Shown here: positions 1 through 6,882 of the stretch, in pieces
How positions within the stretch are numbered: position 1 is the first letter of the stretch
How the letters are laid out: the number at the start of each line of letters is the position of its first letter
NCBI GenBank assembly: GCA_002413665.1
Contig: DHXK01000117.1
Span: 333-13,675, forward strand
DNA from: Legionellales bacterium UBA5158
GTDB taxonomy: Bacteria; Pseudomonadota; Gammaproteobacteria; DSM-16500
Reading direction: 5' to 3'
DNA length: 13,343 nucleotides
Made by a program: the position numbers and the translations under genes
Notes under the pieces: generated by a model
The model's database searches: none
Told to the model about the DNA's origin: nothing
Seen by the model: only the letters and a program-made list of their open reading frames with translations

Positions 1-1
1 G

Positions 2-1459
2 ATAGGATTAATTGAAGGAACTCACCGCCAAAAAACACCCAATGAACTTGCCTTAACTATCCTACTTGCTGCGCTGACTATGATTTTTTTAATTGTTTCG
101 GCAACATTGTTACCTTTTTCTATCTATAGCAGCAATGTAGCTGCTGGAGGCAAAATTGTTTCAATCACCGTTTTAATTGCCTTGTTTGTTTGCTTAGCTC
201 CCACAACCATAGGTGGATTATTATCAGCAATAGGTATTGCTGGTATGGATCGCATGATACAAGCCAATGTCATTGCCTTATCAGGGAGAGCGGTGGAATC
301 TGCAGGTGATGTTGATGTTTTATTGTTAGATAAAACAGGAACTATTACTTTAGGTAATCGCCAAGCTACAGATCTGTTACCTGCTGAAGGCGTCAGTATG
401 GATACCTTTGCAAATGCAGCTCAACTAGCTTCATTAGCAGATGAGACACCTGAAGGTCGTAGTATTGTCGTTTTAGCAAAAGAAAAGCACCATTTGCGCG
501 GGAGAGATATACATCAGCTAGGTGCCACATTTATTCCTTTCACAGCACAAACGCGTATGAGCGGAGTGAATCTTCCTGGTCGGCAAATTCGTAAAGGTGC
601 AGCACAAGCAATGGAAGCTTACGTTCGGCAACAAGGCGGTTTATTCCCTATTTCTGTGCAAAAAAATGTAGAAATGATTTCACGCGAAGGTGGGACGGCT
701 TTAGTAGTTGCAGAGGGTACAAAAGTCCTAGGTGTTATTTATTTAAAAGATATTATCAAAGGTGGTATTCGAGAGCGTTTTGCACGGTTAAGACAAATGG
801 GCATTAAAACCATTATGGTGACAGGAGATAATCCATTAACAGCTGCTGTCATTGCGGCAGAAGCAGGGGTTGATGATTTCTTAGCGAATGCTACACCTGA
901 AGAAAAGTTAGCATTAATGAGACGCCTGCAAGCAGAGGGACGTTTAGTTGCTATGGCAGGTGATGGAACCAATGATGCGCCAGCCCTCGCACAGGCCGAT
1001 GTGGCATTAGCGATGAACACAGGAACGCAAGCAGCTAAAGAAGCAGGAAATTTGGTTGATCTGGATTCAAATCCAACTAAATTAATTGAGATAGTTGAAA
1101 TTGGAAAGCAATTATTAATGACACGAGGAGCTCTCACGACCTTTAGTATTGCTAATGATATTGCAAAGTACTTTGCAATATTACCAGCCGCTTTTGTTGT
1201 CAGTTATCCTGCTTTAAGTGTGCTGAATATTTTGCATTTAGGCACACCAAAAAGTGCAATTTTATCTACAGTCATTTTTAATGCGATCATTATAATTTTT
1301 CTTATTCCTTTGGCTTTGCGAGGCGTGCCTTATCGTCGAGTTTCCGCCGCTATTTTATTGCGAACTAATGTTTTAATTTACGGAGTGGGCGGACTGGTTA
1401 TTCCTTTTGTAGGGATCAAAATAATTGATACGTTAATTAAGATGACAGGCTTACTTTAG
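2..1459 (+). CDS. kdpB: KdpB, K+-transporting P-type ATPase catalytic subunit (5' partial)
   Basis: This is the ATP-hydrolysing subunit of the inner-membrane KdpFABC high-affinity potassium pump. The frame is open from base 2, so the first Met (base 80) is internal. The 485 residues present correspond to about residue 198 to the end of E. coli KdpB; the constant offset of 197 at several landmarks is from recalled E. coli numbering. Visible landmarks are the phosphorylated Asp of DKTGT at fragment residue 110 (E. coli D307), the nucleotide-binding Phe180 and Lys198 (F377, K395), the GDGTND hinge motif at 320-325, and the membrane Asp386/Lys389 pair in the FSIANDIAKYF segment (D583/K586). The CLAPTTIGG motif of the ion-binding helix is also present. 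The actuator domain with TGES, including the regulatory serine (E. coli Ser162), lies outside the window. It is co-transcribed with kdpC, which starts 21 bp after its stop. Identification is certain; nothing looks degraded. Confidence 0.97.
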   Translation: MGLIEGTHRQKTPNELALTILLAALTMIFLIVSATLLPFSIYSSNVAAGGKIVSITVLIALFVCLAPTTIGGLLSAIGIAGMDRMIQANVIALSGRAVESAGDVDVLLLDKTGTITLGNRQATDLLPAEGVSMDTFANAAQLASLADETPEGRSIVVLAKEKHHLRGRDIHQLGATFIPFTAQTRMSGVNLPGRQIRKGAAQAMEAYVRQQGGLFPISVQKNVEMISREGGTALVVAEGTKVLGVIYLKDIIKGGIRERFARLRQMGIKTIMVTGDNPLTAAVIAAEAGVDDFLANATPEEKLALMRRLQAEGRLVAMAGDGTNDAPALAQADVALAMNTGTQAAKEAGNLVDLDSNPTKLIEIVEIGKQLLMTRGALTTFSIANDIAKYFAILPAAFVVSYPALSVLNILHLGTPKSAILSTVIFNAIIIIFLIPLALRGVPYRRVSAAILLRTNVLIYGVGGLVIPFVGIKIIDTLIKMTGLL

Positions 1460-1469
1460 CGTTAATGTT

Positions 1470-1474
1470 AGGAG
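1470..1474 (+). promoter_or_regulatory. Ribosome binding site of kdpC
   Basis: AGGAG sits 6 nt before the kdpC ATG at 1481, in the 21-bp gap after the kdpB stop. It supports this ATG as the start. Confidence 0.75.
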
Positions 1475-1480
1475 TGCTAA

Positions 1481-2086
1481 ATGTTTGAAAAAATATTTCA
1501 TCAAATAAAAATTTCCGTCACTATGCTTTTACTGATGACATTATTGACAGGAATTATTTATCCGATGGTTGTGACAAGCATTTCAAAAATAATATTTCCT
1601 TATCAAGCAAATGGTAGTCTGATAATAAAAAATAAAAAATTAATGGGTTCGGTTTTAATAGGACAAGAATTTACTGATAAAAAATATTTTTGGGGAAGAC
1701 CTTCTGCGACAGAGCCTTTTGCATACAATGCAGCCTCGTCGTCAGGATCAAATTATGGGCCGTCAAATATTATTTTTTTACAAAAAGTAAAAAATAGAAT
1801 TTCACATTTGCAACAATCTGACCTTGAAAATAATTTTTCTATTCCTGTTGATTTAATCACTGCATCTGCAAGTGGATTGGATCCTGATATGAGTCCTCGT
1901 GCTGCGTTTTATCAGGTTCATCGAATTGCTTTAGTTCGAGGTATTCCAGAATCCAGAGTCATTCAGTTAGTGGCCGATCTGTTACAGTCGCGCACATGGT
2001 CGATATTAGGAGAGCCAAGAATAAATGTATTGCAGCTAAATTTAGCCTTAGACGAATTAGATGATAAGGAATTTAAACATGTCTGA
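1481..2086 (+). CDS. kdpC: KdpC, K+-transporting ATPase subunit C
   Basis: KdpC is the small single-span subunit of KdpFABC that helps the pump reach high ATP/K+ affinity. The 201 residues are slightly longer than E. coli KdpC (about 190). One hydrophobic N-terminal membrane segment lies at about residues 10-34, followed by a periplasmic domain. Family signatures are YQANGSLI (41-48), the GQEFTDKKYFWGRPSAT stretch (61-77), the Asn/Ser-rich loop near 83-96, VDLITASASGLDPDMSP (123-139), and a C-terminal INVLQLNLALDELD (181-194). The start is set by the AGGAG at 1470-1474. Its last 8 bases overlap the start of kdpD (ATG at 2079, TGA at 2084), which implies translational coupling in one operon with kdpB and kdpD. 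Confidence 0.96.
   Translation: MFEKIFHQIKISVTMLLLMTLLTGIIYPMVVTSISKIIFPYQANGSLIIKNKKLMGSVLIGQEFTDKKYFWGRPSATEPFAYNAASSSGSNYGPSNIIFLQKVKNRISHLQQSDLENNFSIPVDLITASASGLDPDMSPRAAFYQVHRIALVRGIPESRVIQLVADLLQSRTWSILGEPRINVLQLNLALDELDDKEFKHV
2066..2070 (+). promoter_or_regulatory. Ribosome binding site deciding the kdpD start
   Basis: AAGGA inside the end of kdpC lies 8 nt before the ATG at 2079. An in-frame ATG at 2061 would add six residues, but it overlaps this site and lacks its own Shine-Dalgarno, so 2079 is preferred. Confidence 0.7.
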
Positions 2087-4730
2087 ACAACGTCCTAATC
2101 CTGAAGTTATGCTGGAACGTGCGAAAGAAGAAGAGCTTCAGCAATATGGAAAATTAAAAATTTATTTAGGTGCAGCACCTGGCGTCGGAAAAACACATAG
2201 AATGCTTGAAGATGCACTTGCAAGACGCTCACAAGGGTTAGATGTTGTCGCCGGTGTGGTTGAGTCACATGGCAGAAAGGAAATTGAATCTCTACTTAAG
2301 AAGTTTGAAATTTTACCTCGTAAGGCTATTGATTATCATGGCAAGCCGATATTTGAATTTGATTTAGATGGTGCGTTAAATCGGCAGCCTGGTTTGATTT
2401 TAATTGATGAGATGGCTCATACTAATGTACCTGGAATGCGGCACGCAAAACGTTGGCATGATATTAAAGAATTATTAGATCGCGGCATTGATATTTATAC
2501 AACGTTAAATGTTCAACATATAGAAAGTTTAAATGATGTAGTTGAACAAATAATTGGAATTAAAGTACGAGAAACGGTACCTGATTCTGTTTTAGAAATG
2601 GCAGATACAATAGAGTTAGTGGATTTACCTCCTGATGAACTATTAAAGCGTTTGCAAGAGGGGAAAATCTATTTATCTGCGCAAGCTGAATTAGCAACAC
2701 AACATTTTTTTCGAAAAGGAAATTTAATTGCATTGCGTGAATTAGCATTACGCGTTGTCGCTGATGCAGTAGATCTTCAAGTTTTATCGCATCGTCGGGG
2801 TCAAGGCATAGAGCAAACTTGGCCTACGACTGAAAGATTATTAGTTTGCATCGGTGCAGATATTAATTCTGCAAAAGTAGTACGAGCGGCTCGCCGTATG
2901 GCAACGGGTTTGCATTCTGAATGGATTGCAATTCACGTAGATGCACCTAAATTATATTTAACTGAAGCTCAGCGTAATGAAGCCATTAAAAATTTACGAC
3001 TTGCGGAACAGTTGGGTGCAGAGACACACATATTAACGGCTGTTGACCTAGTCAAAGAAATAATCCGTTTTGCACGTGATCGTAATGTCACAAAAATAAT
3101 TGTTGGTAAACATATTAGCCCACGATGGAGAGATTTTTTTCATCTGAGTTTAGTGGATGAGTTGATACGTAATAGTGGTGAAATTGACATTTATATTATT
3201 CGTGGAGAAATTGAAAAATCGAAATTACCTAAGTTAATTCCCGATATAGCCTTTGTTCCTTGGACTACTTATGCGCTTGCTTTTTTGGTTACGACTATTG
3301 CAACAGGAATTAATTTTTTGATTTTTCCTTATGCGGGTCTTAGTAATTTAATTATGGTTTATTTGCTTGGTGTCATTATAGTTGCTCTGCAAGAAAAAGC
3401 GGGTCCTTCATTGTTGGCTTCATTTTTAAGTGTTGCATTTTATGATTTCTTTTTTATTGCGCCGAGGTTTAGTTTCAATGTCTCGGATCTTCAATATGTT
3501 TTTACACTTTTAATAATGTTATTAGTGGCGCAACTTATTAGCCACCTTACGATTTTAAGTAAACAGCAAGCTGAAATTTATCATATGGGCGAGCAGCGTA
3601 CAGGAATACTTTATGTGTTGACTAGACAATTAGCGAGCGCACGTGGAGTAGAGAAATTGCTAGAAATTGCGGTGCGGCATATATTTAGTGTATTTAATAG
3701 TGATGTTGTGATTTATCTTCCAGAAAATAATATGTTGCACATGCGTGCAGTATCGAATGTTAATAAATTAGTAAATGAAAAAGACCTAGGTGTTGCACAA
3801 TGGGTGTTTGATATGAAACAGATAGCCGGATTAGGAACTGATACCTTACCTCAGTCTGAATCTGTTTATCTGCCTTTGTTAGGAACAAAGGGGTCTGTAG
3901 GTGTTTTACAAGTCTGTCCTAAAATACAAAATAGTATATTAATACCGGAACAATTGCATTTCTTAGAAGTCTGTACTAATCAAATTGCTCTAGCGTTAGA
4001 AGTAGATAGGTTACAAACTGAAGCTCAAAAAGCAGAAGTCGATATTGATGCAGAGCAAATGCGAGCAGCCTTATTTAATTCGCTCTCTCGTGAACTGCAA
4101 CGTCCTTTATCAACTATAGTTACCTCAGTTCATCATTTGACGGATAAGAAAACAACTTTAGAGGAAGAGACTACGCGGAAAATAACACGCACTGTCACGT
4201 TAGAAGCGGAGAGACTTAACCGCTTGATTAATACCTTATTGCAAATCACGCAGTTAGAAGAAGGAAAGCTTAAATTAGATAAAAAGTTTTATTCGCTTGA
4301 TGAAGTTATACAATTAACGGTTTTCAGATTAGAGAAAAAGCTTCGCGATAAGCCTTGTATAATCAGACTACCCATTGATATGCCACTGCTGAGTTTTGAT
4401 AAGATGTTAATGGAGCAAGTGTTCATCAACTTAATTAAAAATGCGGTGGCTTACACCCCTATTAATACTCCCATAGAAATTGCTGCCACTGTAGAAGATG
4501 AGACAGTATTATTATCTGTCGCGGATCGAGGGCCTGGTTTGAATCCTGACGATGTTGAGAAAATTTTTGAGATATTTTATCGTAGCAAAATGTCTCAAAA
4601 AGGTCGTGGAGTAGGGCTAGGATTATCGGTTTGTCAGAGTATAATAAAAGCGCATGGTGGAAGGATTTGGGCGGAGAATCGTTGGGATAACGGGGCGATT
4701 TTTTATTTTATATTACCAATTAACCCTTAA
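2079..4730 (+). CDS. kdpD: KdpD, turgor/K+ sensor protein with degenerate H-box
   Basis: This is the 883-residue inner-membrane sensor of the Kdp system (E. coli KdpD is about 894). Domain order: N-terminal KdpD ATPase domain with Walker A GAAPGVGKT (31-39) and Walker-B-like LILIDEMAHTN (106-116); a universal-stress-protein-like domain (about 253-375); a four-helix membrane block (about 395-492); a conserved Arg-bearing linker GEQRTGILYVLTRQLA (504-519); a GAF-like domain (about 520-645); and a histidine-kinase core. In the core, the H-box expected as SxSHDLRTPL reads SLSRELQRPL (668-677). The phospho-accepting His is Arg671 (CGT, 4089-4091). The N box (NLIKNAV, 784-790), G1 (DRGPGL, 816-821), F box (IFEIFY, 829-834) and G2 (GRGVGLGLS, 842-850) look intact. 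The frame is uninterrupted, so this is not simple decay. No kdpE follows. ATP binding is probably kept, but His autophosphorylation at the normal site is not possible; see findings. Confidence 0.96.
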   Translation: MSEQRPNPEVMLERAKEEELQQYGKLKIYLGAAPGVGKTHRMLEDALARRSQGLDVVAGVVESHGRKEIESLLKKFEILPRKAIDYHGKPIFEFDLDGALNRQPGLILIDEMAHTNVPGMRHAKRWHDIKELLDRGIDIYTTLNVQHIESLNDVVEQIIGIKVRETVPDSVLEMADTIELVDLPPDELLKRLQEGKIYLSAQAELATQHFFRKGNLIALRELALRVVADAVDLQVLSHRRGQGIEQTWPTTERLLVCIGADINSAKVVRAARRMATGLHSEWIAIHVDAPKLYLTEAQRNEAIKNLRLAEQLGAETHILTAVDLVKEIIRFARDRNVTKIIVGKHISPRWRDFFHLSLVDELIRNSGEIDIYIIRGEIEKSKLPKLIPDIAFVPWTTYALAFLVTTIATGINFLIFPYAGLSNLIMVYLLGVIIVALQEKAGPSLLASFLSVAFYDFFFIAPRFSFNVSDLQYVFTLLIMLLVAQLISHLTILSKQQAEIYHMGEQRTGILYVLTRQLASARGVEKLLEIAVRHIFSVFNSDVVIYLPENNMLHMRAVSNVNKLVNEKDLGVAQWVFDMKQIAGLGTDTLPQSESVYLPLLGTKGSVGVLQVCPKIQNSILIPEQLHFLEVCTNQIALALEVDRLQTEAQKAEVDIDAEQMRAALFNSLSRELQRPLSTIVTSVHHLTDKKTTLEEETTRKITRTVTLEAERLNRLINTLLQITQLEEGKLKLDKKFYSLDEVIQLTVFRLEKKLRDKPCIIRLPIDMPLLSFDKMLMEQVFINLIKNAVAYTPINTPIEIAATVEDETVLLSVADRGPGLNPDDVEKIFEIFYRSKMSQKGRGVGLGLSVCQSIIKAHGGRIWAENRWDNGAIFYFILPINP

Positions 4731-4773
4731 TTGGCTTTTGGAATACCATAAAAGTTGTTATAGCTTGTGAAAA

Positions 4774-4800
4774 AGGGCATTTTATGATCTTATGTGCCCT
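4774..4800. repeat. Inverted repeat between kdpD and the desaturase gene
   Basis: AGGGCA (4774-4779) and TGCCCT (4795-4800) are perfect inverted arms around a 15-nt AT-rich loop. There is no T-run after either arm, so it is not a standard intrinsic terminator. It lies about 40 bp before the desaturase start and could be a weak hairpin or a protein-binding site. I saw no convincing promoter in the 109-bp gap. Confidence 0.35.
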
Positions 4801-4839
4801 CAAGCGTATTAGATATTATTGTAATGGGGACACATCCTA

Positions 4840-5793
4840 ATGAAATTAAATCTCAGCTCACTCACTAAGTGGTTTCGTAACGATAACGAATTTGATAGTG
4901 AAGCGATTTATAAGGATAAAATTGATTGGCTTCGTGCGTTACCCTTTATTATATTAAACCTGTCATGTTTATTAGTATTCTGGGTAGGTTTTAGTTGGGT
5001 CGCATTTATTACAGCATTTGTTTTGTGGTTTGTACGCGTATTCTCAATTGGTGCATTCTATCATCGTTATTTTTCACATCGTGCATACAAAGCTAATCGG
5101 TTTTGGCAATTTATTTTCGCAATAATGGGTGCAACTGCTGTTCAGCGCGGACCATTGTGGTGGGCTACTCATCATAGGCATCATCATGTTTTTTCAGATC
5201 AGCCTGAAGACGCACATTCACCTGTGCAACATGGATTTTTGTGGAGTCATGTAGGTTGGTTTTTATCTGAAAAAAATTACTATTACAATTCTGAAAGAGT
5301 ATCTGATTTAGCTAAGTTTCCAGAATTAGTTTTTATTGATCAGTACGATAGTTTAATTCCTATATTGTTGGCTTTCTCTTTATTTGGTCTGGGTGTGTTA
5401 TTGAATCATTTTGCACCTTTATTGGGTACTACGGGTCTTCAAATGGTAGTTTGGGGATTTTGTATATCAACAATTGCTGTGTTTAATACGACTGTTACGA
5501 TTAATTCTTTTTCACATAGATTCGGAACACGTAGATTCGAAACAAAAGATAACAGTCATAACAGTTTTCTTTTAGCCTTACTAACATTAGGTGAAGGTTG
5601 GCATAATAATCATCATCATTATCCTAGTGCAGCGCGTCAAGGATTTATGTGGTGGGAAGTGGATATTACTTATTATGTGCTTAAATTAATGGAAAAATTG
5701 CATATAATATCTGATGTAAGGGAAGTTCCTAAAGTTATCTTAAGCAAAAACCTAGTTGAGGATAATCAACAAACCTATCCTCTACAAAACTAA
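4840..5793 (+). CDS. Membrane fatty acid (acyl-CoA/acyl-lipid delta-9 type) desaturase
   Basis: This is an integral-membrane di-iron enzyme expected to insert a cis double bond into a saturated acyl chain, using O2 and an electron donor. The 317 residues hold the three histidine boxes of the stearoyl-CoA-desaturase-like family: HRYFSH (75-80), HHRHHH (111-116) and HNNHHH (255-260, inside EGWHNNHHHYPSA). The additional metal-ligand region NSFSHRFG (222-229) is also present. Hydrophobic stretches at about 33-72, 88-102, 170-200 and 202-220 fit the usual four-helix topology. GGGGA at 4826-4830, 9 nt before the ATG, supports the start. The next gene begins 30 bp downstream on the same strand, so the two are probably co-transcribed. 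Class is secure; the exact substrate (acyl-CoA or phospholipid) and position specificity cannot be read from sequence. A role in membrane fluidity is inferred from the family. Confidence 0.9.
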   Translation: MKLNLSSLTKWFRNDNEFDSEAIYKDKIDWLRALPFIILNLSCLLVFWVGFSWVAFITAFVLWFVRVFSIGAFYHRYFSHRAYKANRFWQFIFAIMGATAVQRGPLWWATHHRHHHVFSDQPEDAHSPVQHGFLWSHVGWFLSEKNYYYNSERVSDLAKFPELVFIDQYDSLIPILLAFSLFGLGVLLNHFAPLLGTTGLQMVVWGFCISTIAVFNTTVTINSFSHRFGTRRFETKDNSHNSFLLALLTLGEGWHNNHHHYPSAARQGFMWWEVDITYYVLKLMEKLHIISDVREVPKVILSKNLVEDNQQTYPLQN

Positions 5794-5823
5794 ACGGTTT
5801 TCATTCCGGGAGATCGCCTCGCT

Positions 5824-6540
5824 ATGATACAAACAAAAAAAATTAATTATCAACATGGTGATACAAGTTTAGTTGGATATTATGCATATGATGATGTTAG
5901 CAAAGCACAACGTCCCGTAGTGTTAGTATGTCCAGATTGGTCAGGTCGTAATGAATTTGCTGATAAAAAAGCTGAACTGTTAGCTACTCTCGGTTATGTG
6001 GGGTTTGCTGTAGATATGTATGGCAATGGAGCTACAGGTAACAACAAAGAAGAAAACATTGAGCTCATGACCCCTCTTATGAATGACAGATCTGTATTAA
6101 GAGATCGTGTGATAGCCGCATTCGACGCTGTTAAAGCCTTGAATTATGTAGACACTAGTAAAATAGGTGGTATAGGTTTTTGTTTTGGTGGTCTTTGTAT
6201 TTTAGATTTAGCCCGTAGTGGAGCTGATGTTAAAGGTGTTGTCAGTTTTCATGGTCTTTTAAATGCACCTCAAAACTTTGATAATTCTTCCATCAAATCA
6301 AAAGTGCTTGCATTGCATGGTTATGACGATCCCATGGTGACAACAGAACAGGTTATTGCATTCCAACAAGAAATGACAAACTCTAAAGTTGATTGGCAAT
6401 TTCATACTTATGGTAATACTAAGCATGCATTTACAAATCCAAACGCGAATGATGATGCTTTTGGAACAGTTTATAATCGCCATGCAGAAAAAAGAGCCAT
6501 GCTAGCAATGAAGGATTTTTTTCTTGAAGTGTTTGAATAA
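5824..6540 (+). CDS. Dienelactone hydrolase family protein (alpha/beta hydrolase)
   Basis: This is a cytoplasmic alpha/beta hydrolase of 238 residues, the usual family length. The catalytic triad is visible: nucleophile Cys120 in GIGFCFGG (116-123), Asp169 in HGYDDP (165-170) and His201 in the KHAFTNP segment (200-206). The opening PVVLVCPDWSG strand-loop (31-41), where the oxyanion hole would form, is typical. A GGGAG at 5808-5812 lies 11 nt before the ATG. No signal peptide is seen. The gene sits 30 bp after the desaturase, so a shared transcript is likely. No chlorocatechol or other aromatic-degradation genes are nearby, so true dienelactone cleavage is unlikely to be its main job. The natural ester or lactone substrate is unknown. 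Confidence 0.9.
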   Translation: MIQTKKINYQHGDTSLVGYYAYDDVSKAQRPVVLVCPDWSGRNEFADKKAELLATLGYVGFAVDMYGNGATGNNKEENIELMTPLMNDRSVLRDRVIAAFDAVKALNYVDTSKIGGIGFCFGGLCILDLARSGADVKGVVSFHGLLNAPQNFDNSSIKSKVLALHGYDDPMVTTEQVIAFQQEMTNSKVDWQFHTYGNTKHAFTNPNANDDAFGTVYNRHAEKRAMLAMKDFFLEVFE

Positions 6541-6551
6541 GATTGATGCTG

Positions 6552-6589
6552 TCTTAACTGCAAAGGAATTATTAACGTTGCAGTTAAGA
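6552..6589. repeat. 12-bp perfect inverted repeat downstream of the hydrolase gene
   Basis: TCTTAACTGCAA (6552-6563) and TTGCAGTTAAGA (6578-6589) are perfect complements around a 14-nt loop, starting 12 bp after the stop codon. The transcript would form a stable stem and could protect or end the desaturase-hydrolase mRNA. There is no T-tract directly after the stem, so it is not a canonical intrinsic terminator. Confidence 0.6.
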
Positions 6590-6597
6590 ATCTTAAC
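6583..6597. repeat. 15-bp perfect palindrome overlapping the inverted repeat
   Basis: GTTAAGA and TCTTAAC flank a single central A, giving an exact odd-length palindrome that shares its left half with the right arm of the 6552-6589 repeat. The TCTTAAC/GTTAAGA heptamer thus occurs three times in 46 bp. Such symmetry fits a dimeric DNA-binding-protein site, but no regulator is identified. Confidence 0.4.
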
Positions 6598-6807
6598 AAA
6601 TTACTGAGCTCTTTAAATCTCCTCACATTTTTTTAGTTTATTAGCCGTACTTTAATTTTTAGTATTCTTGTATTTAAATTTTATTTAGTTATATTTTTTT
6701 GATGTATCTCATATTCATTCTTTTTAAAGTTGATGAAAATAAATATGACTAAATCATTTTCAAATAAATTATGTTCATAACATAATGTTTTCAATCTACT
6801 TTTGCAA

Positions 6808-6836
6808 CTGTCATTATTAGAAATTTAATATATAAT
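6808..6836 (+). promoter_or_regulatory. Putative sigma-70 promoter of the MATE gene
   Basis: A -35-like CTGTCA (6808-6813, 4 of 6 consensus bases) and a perfect -10 TATAAT (6831-6836) are separated by 17 bp. Transcription would start near 6843, about 40 nt before the ATG. A short inverted repeat, TACCC (6845-6849) and GGGTA (6856-6860), lies at the predicted transcript start. The surrounding AT richness makes a chance -10 possible. Confidence 0.5.
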
Positions 6837-6882
6837 ATATTTTCTACCCTAGCATGGGTAATCCTACAAAGAACTCTATCTT

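Larger units (their letters stand above)
6541..6882. other. 342-bp non-coding, AT-rich intergenic region
   Basis: The gap between the hydrolase and MATE genes has no plausible ORF, RNA gene or mobile-element end. Its left end holds a 12-bp inverted repeat and a 15-bp palindrome, and its right end holds a promoter for the MATE gene (all listed separately). The middle (about 6600-6800) is very AT-rich with a 7-T run at 6628-6634 that has no G+C stem in front of it. I see nothing else in it. Confidence 0.7.

Noticed and set aside
80..82. ATG at 80 as the start of KdpB
   Set aside because: The frame is open to base 2 and the residues before it (IGLIEGTHRQKTPNELALTI) match the KdpB family, so the gene is cut by the window edge.
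739..1137. Minus-strand open frame inside kdpB
   Set aside because: It is antisense to the highly conserved phosphorylation and hinge domains of KdpB, and its product has no recognisable motif.
2560..2748. Minus-strand short open frame inside kdpD
   Set aside because: It is a shadow of the KdpD N-terminal domain, with no ribosome binding site and no recognisable motif.
6628..6634. T-run as an intrinsic terminator after the hydrolase gene
   Set aside because: It is about 40 bp beyond the 6552-6589 stem and has no G+C-rich hairpin directly in front.
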